Source: Betaproteobacteria bacterium (GTDB lineage: Bacteria; Pseudomonadota; Gammaproteobacteria; Burkholderiales; SG8-41). From it: DNA of 30,966 nucleotides. The stretch is taken from positions 1-30,966 of the forward strand of contig JACOVL010000009.1 in the NCBI GenBank assembly GCA_016177355.1. Reading direction: 5' to 3'. Positions 8,071 through 14,919 of this stretch are shown here, piece by piece. Both the position numbers and the translations under genes were made by a program. The first letter of the stretch is position 1, and each line of letters starts with the position of its first letter. The notes under the pieces were generated by a model, which was not told the DNA's origin, did not search any database, and worked only from the letters and a program-made list of their open reading frames with translations.

Positions 8071-8116
8071 GCTGATGACGCCGGGGGGTGGCGGCGATCC
8101 CGGCGTGCCGGCACGC

Positions 8117-8500
8117 TCAGGACAGCACCCGCAACGCTTTGACCCTGGAAAAATCGCGGTCGTGCGTCGCGAGCGCATCGGCGCCGATGGCGATCGCGCT
8201 CGCCACCTGAACGGCGTCGGGCAGTTTCAGCTTGAGTGACACGCGGAAACGCGCCGCGCTCTCGGCGATGTCCGCGCTCAGGGGAACCACCTGCCAGGAT
8301 TCCATCACCGCGCGGTAGCGCTTGGCGAGCGCTTCCTCGCCGGCGGCGAGCGGACCGGCAAGAACCTCCGCGACGGTCAGAGTCGCGACCGCAAAGAGGA
8401 TCGCTCCAGCCGACTGCCGGTCGAACAGCGGCTGAAAGCGCGGCCCGAACCTCGGGTGTGCTTCCAGGCAGTAGACGATCGGCGCGGTGTCGACCAGCAC
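8117..8500 (-). CDS. PIN-domain toxin, module 2
   Basis: This encodes a PIN-domain protein with Asp4 (LVDTAPIVY), Glu45 (VAEVLAG), Asp95 (KLPDAVQVA) and Asp114 or Asp116 (ATHDRDF), counting from the GTG at 8500. That start is preferred because AAGGAAGG sits 7 bases upstream and because PIN toxins usually begin a few residues before the first Asp. It gives 127 residues and a 29-bp gap to the antitoxin. A GTG at 8542 or an ATG at 8587 would extend it to 141 or 156 residues and overlap the antitoxin gene. It is paired with the Phd-like gene upstream. The RNA target is unknown. Confidence 0.88.
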   Translation of the reverse strand: MLVDTAPIVYCLEAHPRFGPRFQPLFDRQSAGAILFAVATLTVAEVLAGPLAAGEEALAKRYRAVMESWQVVPLSADIAESAARFRVSLKLKLPDAVQVASAIAIGADALATHDRDFSRVKALRVLS

Positions 8501-8529
8501 CAGGGCGCCTTCCTTCAGCCCTGACAGGT

Positions 8530-8784
8530 CTAGCGGTTCCACTCGTCGCGCAGGCGGCGCAGGGTCCTCGTGCTGTTCCTGCCCCACAAGCCTTTGCCCG
8601 ATCCGGCAAGGGCCGTGAGCGCCCGTTGCGGCTCCCCGCGCTCCAGGTCCGCTACCGGCACGATCGCGGCGATCGAGCGCCCGTGGCGCGTGATGACGGT
8701 CGCGCGCCCCTTCTCGGCCTCGGCGAGCAGGGCGGGCAACTGATTGCGGGCGTCTCCGACGCTCTTGCGCGCGGGTCGCGTCAT
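8530..8784 (-). CDS. Phd/YefM-type antitoxin, module 2
   Basis: An 84-residue antitoxin of the Phd/YefM family. The N-terminal fold is recognisable from KSVGDARNQLPALLAEAEKG, then TVITRHGRSIAAIVPV. The C-terminal 35 residues are basic (RNSTRTLRRLRDEWNR) and should block the PIN toxin. The ATG at 8784 is chosen over an in-frame ATG at 8847, which would put 21 residues over the promoter-operator. There is no Shine-Dalgarno sequence before 8784; translation is probably leaderless. Confidence 0.9.
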   Translation of the reverse strand: MTRPARKSVGDARNQLPALLAEAEKGRATVITRHGRSIAAIVPVADLERGEPQRALTALAGSGKGLWGRNSTRTLRRLRDEWNR

Positions 8785-8790
8785 GAGAAA

Positions 8791-8819
8791 ACTGTACAGT
8801 CTGTACAGAAAGGAGTCAA
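8791..8819 (-). promoter_or_regulatory. Promoter and tandem operator of Phd/PIN module
   Basis: On the minus strand TTGACT (8819-8814) and TACAGT (8796-8791) are spaced by exactly 17 bases. Two copies of the palindrome CTGTACAG occupy 8801-8808 and 8792-8799, one in the spacer and one over the -10. The predicted start point, about 7 bases after the -10, coincides with the A of the antitoxin ATG at 8784. Confidence 0.65.
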
Positions 8820-8917
8820 GCCCGGTTCCAGCCGGCGGGCATTTCACTATCCTGCTGTCTTTTGCCCGTCCTCGGATAACCGGCGTCCCTGGATGGCCAG
8901 CTTCTCCGCCAACCCGG

Positions 8918-9883
8918 TCATTCGGCCTTGATCCCGGCCACTTTCACCACCTTTTGCCATTTGTTGATTTCCGATTTGATCGAGGCTTCGAACTCCCTGG
9001 GCGAGGTGCCGGTCGCCTCGAGCCCGTCGCGCAGCAGCAGCGTCTTCACATCCTGCATCTTGAGGACCTTCACCGTCTCGCCATGGAGCCTGGCGACGAC
9101 GGCCTGCGGCGTCTTCGCCGGGGCCAGCATCCCGACCCAGGAGGTATGCGCGTATCCCGGCACGCCCTCTTCGGCGATGGTCGGGAATTCGGGGTATACC
9201 GCAGAACGCTTCGGGGCGGTGACCGCCAGCGCGCGCAATCTGCCGGACTTGATGTGCGGGATCGCGGTCGAGATGGTCGCGAAGTAGAGCTGGACCTGCC
9301 CGCCAAGCAGCGCGGTCATGCCGGGCGCGCCCCCCTTGTACGGCACGTTGACCATCTGCGTGCCGGTGAGGTGCAGGAACAGCTCCGCCGCCATGTGGGT
9401 GCTGGTGGCGATGCCGCTCGTGCCGTAATTGAGCTGCCCGGGCTTCGCCTTGGCGAGCGCGACCAGCTCCTTGACCGATTTCATCGGCACCGAAGGATGC
9501 ACCACCAGGATGTGGGTCAGGGTGATGAGCTGCGTGACCGGCGCGAAGTCGCGGACCGGGTCGAAGGGCAGGTTCTTGCGTATGCTCGGGTTGATCGTGA
9601 ACGAGGCCGCCACCACCAGCAGCGTGTGCCCGTCCGGCGCGGCCTTCGCGACGATATCGGTGCCGTTCAGGCTGCCCGCGCCCGGCCGGTTGTCCACCAC
9701 CACCGGCTGCTTGAGCCCGTCGTCGAGCCGCTGCGCCACCACGCGCGCGACGAGATCGGTGGAGCCGCCGGCGCTCTGCGGGACGATCACGCGGATTGGC
9801 CGGCTGGGGTAGTTCTGCGCGGGACTCGCCATTGCCGCAATCATCAGAAAGAGTGCGGCGAGAATCCACTGCCACGGCTTCAT
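8918..9883 (-). CDS. Tripartite tricarboxylate (Bug/TctC) receptor protein
   Basis: A 321-residue periplasmic receptor. The signal peptide MKPWQWILAALFLMIAAMA is followed by ASPAQNYPSRPIRVIVPQSA. Other family blocks are VVDNRPGAGSLNG, PDGHTLLV, MVNVPYKGGAPGM and FPTIAEEGVPGY. The ATG at 9883 follows GGAGGAAAACG, an excellent ribosome site; the longer upstream reading is Arg/Pro-rich and not signal-like. No transporter or enzyme gene shares its strand nearby, so it is an orphan receptor of unknown ligand. Confidence 0.93.
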   Translation of the reverse strand: MKPWQWILAALFLMIAAMASPAQNYPSRPIRVIVPQSAGGSTDLVARVVAQRLDDGLKQPVVVDNRPGAGSLNGTDIVAKAAPDGHTLLVVAASFTINPSIRKNLPFDPVRDFAPVTQLITLTHILVVHPSVPMKSVKELVALAKAKPGQLNYGTSGIATSTHMAAELFLHLTGTQMVNVPYKGGAPGMTALLGGQVQLYFATISTAIPHIKSGRLRALAVTAPKRSAVYPEFPTIAEEGVPGYAHTSWVGMLAPAKTPQAVVARLHGETVKVLKMQDVKTLLLRDGLEATGTSPREFEASIKSEINKWQKVVKVAGIKAE

Positions 9884-9922
9884 TCGTTTTCCTCCATCTG
9901 CATCCGGCGATGTAACGCGTCG

Positions 9923-9932
9923 CATTATAATG
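9923..9932. promoter_or_regulatory. Palindromic TATAAT element (possible -10)
   Basis: CATTATAATG is self-complementary and shows TATAAT on both strands. On the minus strand it lies about 40 bases before the receptor ATG at 9883. No convincing -35 hexamer is seen in either direction. Confidence 0.25.
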
Positions 9933-10072
9933 TAATGCAGGACTCTCCGACGCCGGCGCGCTCGAGACCCCGGTGGTGCAGGGCGAGTCAATTGCGCCGG
10001 AGGCAAAAAAGGGGCCGGCGGCACCTTATAGCGGAGCGGGGCGGGAGGGGGTAATCTTGGGCGGGGTAAGAC

Positions 10073-11503
10073 ATGGTTTCCACCGATAACGTTTCCCGCA
10101 TGTGTGCTTTCCGGCGACTGCTCGCGCTCGCCGCGATGCTGCCGGCGCTGTCTGCGCCCGTGGCCGCCACGGAGACGCCGGTGGTGCTGCTCACGCTGGA
10201 AGGCGCGGTGAGCCCGGCAACCGCCGATTACGTGGTGCGCGGCATCCGCAAAGCCGCCGATCAGGGCGCGGGACTGGTGGTGCTGCAGATCGATACGCCG
10301 GGTGGGCTCGATACCTCGATGCGCCGCCTCATCAAGGAAATCCTCTCCTCACCGGTGCCGGTGGCGGCTTTCGTCGCGCCCGGCGGCGCGCGCGCGGCAA
10401 GCGCCGGCACTTTCATCCTGTACGCGAGCCACATCGCGGCGATGGCGCCCGCGACCAACCTCGGGGCGGCCAGCCCGGTGCAGATCGGGGTGGGCGGCCC
10501 GGGCGGGGAGCCGTCGAAGGCGCCGGAAAAAGCGCCCGCGGGCAAGGCGGCGGGGAAGGACGGCAAAGCGGGCGCGAAGGAACAGGAAACAACGACCAAG
10601 GACACGCTGACGCGCAAGATCACGCACGACGCGGCGGCCTACATCCGCAGCCTCGCGCAATTGCGGGGCCGCAACGCCGAATGGGGCGAACAGGCGGTGC
10701 GCGAGGCGGTGAGCCTCTCCGCCGCGGACGCGCTCAAGCGCAAGGTCATCGACGTCGTGGCCCAGGACGTGCCCGATCTGCTGAAAAAGATCGATGGGCG
10801 CAAGGTGACGGTGCAGGGCGTGGAACGCGCGCTGGAAACCGCCGGCGCCCCGACCGTCTCGATCGAGCCCGACTGGCGCAGCGAGCTCCTCGCCGTGATC
10901 GCGAACCCGAGCATCGCGCTGATCCTGATGATGATCGGGATTTACGGGCTGCTGTTCGAGTTCTCCAATCCGGGTTTCGTGCTTCCCGGCGTCGTGGGCG
11001 GGATCTGCCTGCTGCTCGCGTTCTATGCTTTCCAGCTGCTGCCCGTCAACTACGCCGGGGTCGCCCTGATCCTGCTCGGCATCGCGTTTCTCGTCGCCGA
11101 GGCCTTCTTGCCCAGTTTCGGCGCGCTCGGCATCGGCGGCGCGATCGCGCTGGTGTTCGGCTCGGTGATCCTGGTGGACCCGGAGGCCGCGGGCGGCTAC
11201 GCGATGCCGCTGCCGTTCGTGGTGACGCTCGCCCTCGCCAGCGCGGCCCTCGTGTTTCTCACCGTGTTGCTCGCGCTCAAGGCGCGCCGGCGCCCGGTCG
11301 TCTCCGGCCGCGAGGATATCGTCGGCGCGCGCGGGGAGGTGGTCGAGGGTTTCGAGCGCGAAGGCTGGGTGCGCGTGCATGGCGAGAACTGGCGGGTGAC
11401 GAGCGCCGCGCCGCTCGGCCGCGGCCAGAAAGTGCGCGTAGTGGGCATTAACGGGCTTACGCTGCAGGTTGAGCCGGAAACGACGCAAGGAGAGACATCA
11501 TGA
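10073..11503 (+). CDS. nfeD: NfeD-family membrane-bound serine protease (ClpP class)
   Basis: A 476-residue long-form NfeD protein. Residues 1-33 are a signal peptide. Residues 35-250 are the ClpP-like protease domain: DTPGGLDTSM at 74-83 and PGGARAASAGTFI with nucleophile Ser110. Lys182 (TRKITHDAAAYI) is the likely general base of the Ser-Lys dyad known from the archaeal homologue. A Gly/Lys/Pro-rich insertion (about 141-178) separates the two. Membrane segments span about 275-405, and residues 410-470 are the OB-fold NfeD domain. The gene overlaps the slipin start by 4 bases. In characterised pairs the protease cleaves the C-terminal hydrophobic region of its stomatin partner. ATG 10073 is chosen; ATG 10100 would also retain the signal. 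Confidence 0.93.
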   Translation: MVSTDNVSRMCAFRRLLALAAMLPALSAPVAATETPVVLLTLEGAVSPATADYVVRGIRKAADQGAGLVVLQIDTPGGLDTSMRRLIKEILSSPVPVAAFVAPGGARAASAGTFILYASHIAAMAPATNLGAASPVQIGVGGPGGEPSKAPEKAPAGKAAGKDGKAGAKEQETTTKDTLTRKITHDAAAYIRSLAQLRGRNAEWGEQAVREAVSLSAADALKRKVIDVVAQDVPDLLKKIDGRKVTVQGVERALETAGAPTVSIEPDWRSELLAVIANPSIALILMMIGIYGLLFEFSNPGFVLPGVVGGICLLLAFYAFQLLPVNYAGVALILLGIAFLVAEAFLPSFGALGIGGAIALVFGSVILVDPEAAGGYAMPLPFVVTLALASAALVFLTVLLALKARRRPVVSGREDIVGARGEVVEGFEREGWVRVHGENWRVTSAAPLGRGQKVRVVGINGLTLQVEPETTQGETS

Positions 11504-12270
11504 TCTGGGATTTCGGCATCGGCGGCATACTCATACTCGTCGCCATCATCGTATTCTCGTCGCTGCGGATACTCCGCGAATACGAGCGCGGCGTGGTGTT
11601 CCTGCTCGGGCGCTTCTGGAAGGTAAAGGGGCCGGGTCTCATCGTGATCATCCCCGGCATCCAGCAGATGGTGCGGGTGGACCTGCGCACCGTGGTGATG
11701 GACGTGCCGACCCAGGACGTGATCTCGCGCGACAACGTCTCGGTGAAAGTGAACGCTGTGATCTATTTCCGCGTGATGGACTCGCAGAAGGCGATCATCC
11801 AGGTGGCGAATTTCCTCGAGGCGACGAGCCAGCTCGCGCAGACCACGCTGCGCGCCGTGCTCGGCAAGCACGAACTGGACGAGCTGCTCGCGGAGCGCGA
11901 CAAGCTGAACCTCGACATCCAGAAAATTCTCGACGCGCAGACCGACGCCTGGGGCATCAAGGTCTCCAACGTCGAGATCAAGCACGTGGACATAGACCCC
12001 TCCATGGTGCGCGCCATCGCGCAGCAGGCGGAAGCCGAGCGCGCGCGGCGCGCCAAGGTGATCCACGCCGACGGCGAGATGCAGGCCGCGCAGAAGCTGC
12101 TGCAGGCCGCGCAGCTGCTCGCGCAGCAGCCGCAGGCGATGCAACTGCGCTATTTGCAGACTCTGAGCAGCATCGCGACCGACAAGAGCAACACCATCGT
12201 ATTCCCGGTGCCGATGGACCTGCTCGCGTCGTTCCTCGACCTGCTGCAGAAGAACCGGCAGGGAGGATAA
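11500..12270 (+). CDS. Slipin (stomatin/prohibitin family, SPFH domain)
   Basis: A 256-residue slipin. Residues 4-21 form the single N-terminal membrane anchor. Residues 24-175 form the SPFH domain (REYERGVVFLLGRFWKVKGP, then VPTQDVISRDNVSV). An Ala/Glu/Gln-rich coiled coil (about 175-225) should drive oligomerisation. The C-terminal hydrophobic patch TIVFPVPMDLLASFL matches the region cleaved by NfeD proteases in archaea. AAGGAG lies at 11487-11492, 7 bases before the ATG. The pair probably organises membrane microdomains or monitors membrane protein quality. Confidence 0.95.
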   Translation: MIWDFGIGGILILVAIIVFSSLRILREYERGVVFLLGRFWKVKGPGLIVIIPGIQQMVRVDLRTVVMDVPTQDVISRDNVSVKVNAVIYFRVMDSQKAIIQVANFLEATSQLAQTTLRAVLGKHELDELLAERDKLNLDIQKILDAQTDAWGIKVSNVEIKHVDIDPSMVRAIAQQAEAERARRAKVIHADGEMQAAQKLLQAAQLLAQQPQAMQLRYLQTLSSIATDKSNTIVFPVPMDLLASFLDLLQKNRQGG

Positions 12271-12315
12271 TGCGGCGTCAAGGCTGTGGCTCCCGCCGCC
12301 GGATGACATTTCGTG

Positions 12316-12723
12316 ATGGAGCTGTCTGAAAAACTGAAACCGGGACTGAGTGGCACGTCCGAAATCGTCGTCGGCACGCGCGACACCGCGCCGCACGTGG
12401 GCAGCGGCAAGATCGGCGTGCTGGCGACGCCGATCATGGTGAACCTGATGGAAGCCGCGGCACTCCAGGCGGTGGAGCGCTACATGCCGCCGGGGCACCA
12501 GACGGTGGGCACGCACCTCGACGTGAAGCACTTCGCCGCGACACCGGTCGGCTTGCGCGTGACGGCGCGCGCCGAGCTCGTCAAGGTCGAAGGGCGGACG
12601 CTGACGTTCAAGCTGCGCGCCGAGGACGAGCGCGAGCGGGTCGGCGAGGGCGTGCACGAGCGGCTGATCATCAACGTCGAGCGTTTCGACCAGCGGATGC
12701 AGAAAAAACTGGCGAACCCGTGA
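12316..12723 (+). CDS. FlK-like hotdog thioesterase
   Basis: A 135-residue hotdog-fold thioesterase related to fluoroacetyl-CoA thioesterase FlK. Residues Thr38 (LATPIMVNLMEAAA), Glu46 and His72 (GTHLDVKHFAATPVG) have the same spacing as the FlK catalytic residues T42, E50 and H76. Genuine FlK selectivity also needs a phenylalanine lid that I cannot judge here, so ordinary acyl-CoA hydrolysis is more likely. ATG 12316 is used; a GTG directly before it (12313) is an equal alternative. It lies 45 bases after the slipin gene on the same strand and may be co-transcribed. Confidence 0.85.
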   Translation: MELSEKLKPGLSGTSEIVVGTRDTAPHVGSGKIGVLATPIMVNLMEAAALQAVERYMPPGHQTVGTHLDVKHFAATPVGLRVTARAELVKVEGRTLTFKLRAEDERERVGEGVHERLIINVERFDQRMQKKLANP

Positions 12724-12794
12724 ACGCGGCATGGCCAACGCGGCCGAATATCGCATGCCGTTGTTATTGCAAGTATTCCCGGCCTGAGTGGTTG

Positions 12795-12823
12795 TTTACA
12801 AGTGCGCCGGATTGGCGAATACT
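12795..12823 (+). promoter_or_regulatory. Predicted sigma70 promoter of the signalling cassette
   Basis: TTTACA (12795-12800) and AATACT (12818-12823) are separated by 17 bases. They lie in a locally AT-richer gap after the thioesterase. Transcription would begin near 12830, giving a leader of about 50 bases before the histidine kinase. Confidence 0.45.
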
Positions 12824-12881
12824 TTCGGCCACCGTAAGCATCTCCACAAGAAAATACGGTTCCACAAGCAGGAGGGACCTG

Positions 12882-14468
12882 TTGGTCAAGCCCAAGCATC
12901 ACCCGAAACCGGTGGCCGGCCATTCCGGGCGCGGCGGCGACGTGGCTTCCCTGTTCACGGTGCTCGGCAAGAGCCGGGATGAGCTTCCCGGGCCGTTGCA
13001 TGTCGCCCAGGAGCTGATCGAAGCCCTGCCGGTCCCGGTGTTCTTCAAGGATCGGGACGGGAAGTACCTCGGGGTCAACAAGGCGTGGGAGGATTTTTTC
13101 GGGGTGCCGCGCGAAACCTTCATCGGCAAGGAGGTCCACGACCTTTATCCGCAAAGCCCGCGGGTCGCGGACAGGCACTACGCCATGGACCAGGAGCTGT
13201 GGCGGCACCCCGGCAGCCAGAGCTACGAGATCCCGGTCACCACCCGCGACGGCCGGGTGCGGCATACCCTCTACTACAAGGCGACGTTCACCCGGGCCGA
13301 CGGGCAGGTGGCCGGGCTGATCGGCACCATCATCGACATCACCGAGCGCAAGGAACTGGAACGGCGCTTCAGCGAGACGTTCAATCAGGCTGCCGTGGGC
13401 ATCGTGCACACCGGACTCGATGGCAAGTACCTGCAGGTCAACCAGAAATTCTGCGAGATGCTGGGGTACGGCGAGTCCGAGCTGGTGGGACATGCGGCCG
13501 CCGAGTTCACGCATTCCGAGGACCGCGAACTGGGCAGGCAATACAGGAAACTGCTGTGGGAGGGCGAGCTCGACAAGTTTTCGGAAGAAAAACGCTACCT
13601 GCGCAGGGACGGCGGAACTGTCTGGACGAACCGCACGGTATCGCTCGCCCGTGACGACGCGGGCCAGCCGATGTACTTCATCCGCGTGATCGAGGACATC
13701 ACCCAGCGCAAGCAGGCGGAAGCCGCGCTGCGCGAGGCGCACGGCGCGCTCGCGCGCAAGGCGCTGGAGTTGACGCGCTCCAACGCCGAGCTCGAGCAGT
13801 TCGCCTACGTCGCCTCGCACGATCTGCAGGAGCCGCTGCGCATGATTTCCAGCTACACCCAGCTGCTGCTGCGGCGTTACGGCGACCGCCTCGATGCCGA
13901 AGCCAGGGAATTCATGGATTTCGTGGTGGACGGCGCGACGCGCATGAAGCAGCTGATCGAAGATCTCCTCGCCTATTCCCGGGTCGGGACGCGGGGCAAG
14001 GAATTCCAGCCAGTGGAGTGCGAAGGCGCGCTGCTGAAGGCGCTCGCGAACTTGAGAGCCGCGATCGAGGCGAGCGGGGCAACGGTCACGCACGACCCGC
14101 TGCCCACGGTCGAAGGCGACGAGGTCCAGCTCACGCAGCTCCTTCAGAACCTCGTCGGCAACGCGCTGAAGTTCAAGGGCGCGGAAGCGCCACGCATCCA
14201 TGTCGGCGTGGCGGAACGGGCCGATGGCTGGGAGTTCGCCGTCACGGACAACGGCATCGGCATCGATCCCCAGTACTTCGAGCGTATCTTCATGGTGTTC
14301 CAGCGCCTGCACAGCAAGGGCGAGTACCCGGGGACGGGGATCGGGCTGGCGATCTGCAAGAAAGTCGTGGACCGCCACGGCGGGCGCATTCGGGTCGAAT
14401 CGCGGCCCGGGCACGGCAGCACTTTTTGCTTTACGCTACCCAGGAAGGGAGGACACGCTCATGGCTGA
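12882..14468 (+). CDS. PAS-PAS sensor histidine kinase
   Basis: A 528-residue soluble kinase without membrane segments. Two PAS/PAC domains lie at about 40-155 (LPVPVFFKDRDGKYLGVNKA) and 160-280 (second PAC ends FIRVIEDITQRKQ). The dimerisation domain has His313 in YVASHDLQEPLRMI, a form common in bacteriophytochrome-type kinases. The ATPase domain (410-525) has LQNLVGNALKFKG, DNGIGID and GTGIGLAICKKVV. The TTG at 12882 is chosen because GGAGGG (12871-12876) precedes it by 5 bases and a promoter lies upstream; reading from 12720 would add 54 Cys/Arg/Ser-rich residues over that promoter. It overlaps the receiver gene by 8 bases and should phosphorylate it. The signal sensed by the PAS domains is unknown. 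Confidence 0.9.
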   Translation: MVKPKHHPKPVAGHSGRGGDVASLFTVLGKSRDELPGPLHVAQELIEALPVPVFFKDRDGKYLGVNKAWEDFFGVPRETFIGKEVHDLYPQSPRVADRHYAMDQELWRHPGSQSYEIPVTTRDGRVRHTLYYKATFTRADGQVAGLIGTIIDITERKELERRFSETFNQAAVGIVHTGLDGKYLQVNQKFCEMLGYGESELVGHAAAEFTHSEDRELGRQYRKLLWEGELDKFSEEKRYLRRDGGTVWTNRTVSLARDDAGQPMYFIRVIEDITQRKQAEAALREAHGALARKALELTRSNAELEQFAYVASHDLQEPLRMISSYTQLLLRRYGDRLDAEAREFMDFVVDGATRMKQLIEDLLAYSRVGTRGKEFQPVECEGALLKALANLRAAIEASGATVTHDPLPTVEGDEVQLTQLLQNLVGNALKFKGAEAPRIHVGVAERADGWEFAVTDNGIGIDPQYFERIFMVFQRLHSKGEYPGTGIGLAICKKVVDRHGGRIRVESRPGHGSTFCFTLPRKGGHAHG

Positions 14469-14913
14469 ACGGGAGAGAACGGCGCCGCCGGTGGAAATCC
14501 TGCTGGTCGAGGACAACCCGGGAGACGTGCGCCTGACCAAGGAAGCCCTCAAGGAAGGCAAGGTCTACAACAACCTGCACTGGGCGAAGGACGGCGTGGA
14601 GGCGCTGGAATTCCTGCAGCGGCAGGGCAAGCATGCCAAGTCGCCGCGCCCCGATATCATCCTGCTCGATCTCAACCTGCCGAAGAAGGACGGGCGCGAG
14701 GTGCTGGCGGTGATCAAGCGCGACCACGAGCTCAAGCAGATCCCGGTGGTGGTCCTCACCACCTCCAAGGCGGAAGAAGACGTGCTGAAGAGCTACGAGC
14801 TGCACGCCAACTGTTACGTCACCAAGCCCGTGGATCTCGAAAAGTTCATCCATGTGGTCCAATCCATAGATCGTTTCTGGCTGACGGTGGTCACGCTGCC
14901 GCCGGCCAAATGA
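14461..14913 (+). CDS. Single-domain response regulator (Rcp1-like)
   Basis: A 150-residue stand-alone receiver with no output domain, resembling Rcp1-type partners of phytochrome-like kinases. Acidic pocket Glu17-Asp18, phospho-acceptor Asp70 (ILLDLNLPKKDG), Thr100 and Lys122 are all present. It overlaps the kinase by 8 bases and stops 6 bases before the REC-GGDEF-EAL gene. It probably acts as a phosphate relay or protein-interaction partner between the two. Confidence 0.94.
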   Translation: MAERERTAPPVEILLVEDNPGDVRLTKEALKEGKVYNNLHWAKDGVEALEFLQRQGKHAKSPRPDIILLDLNLPKKDGREVLAVIKRDHELKQIPVVVLTTSKAEEDVLKSYELHANCYVTKPVDLEKFIHVVQSIDRFWLTVVTLPPAK

Positions 14914-14919
14914 GGGTGG

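Noticed and set aside
12300..12723. Dedicated fluoroacetate resistance
   Set aside because: The catalytic triad spacing alone is shared by general hotdog thioesterases; no fluoro-metabolite gene is nearby.
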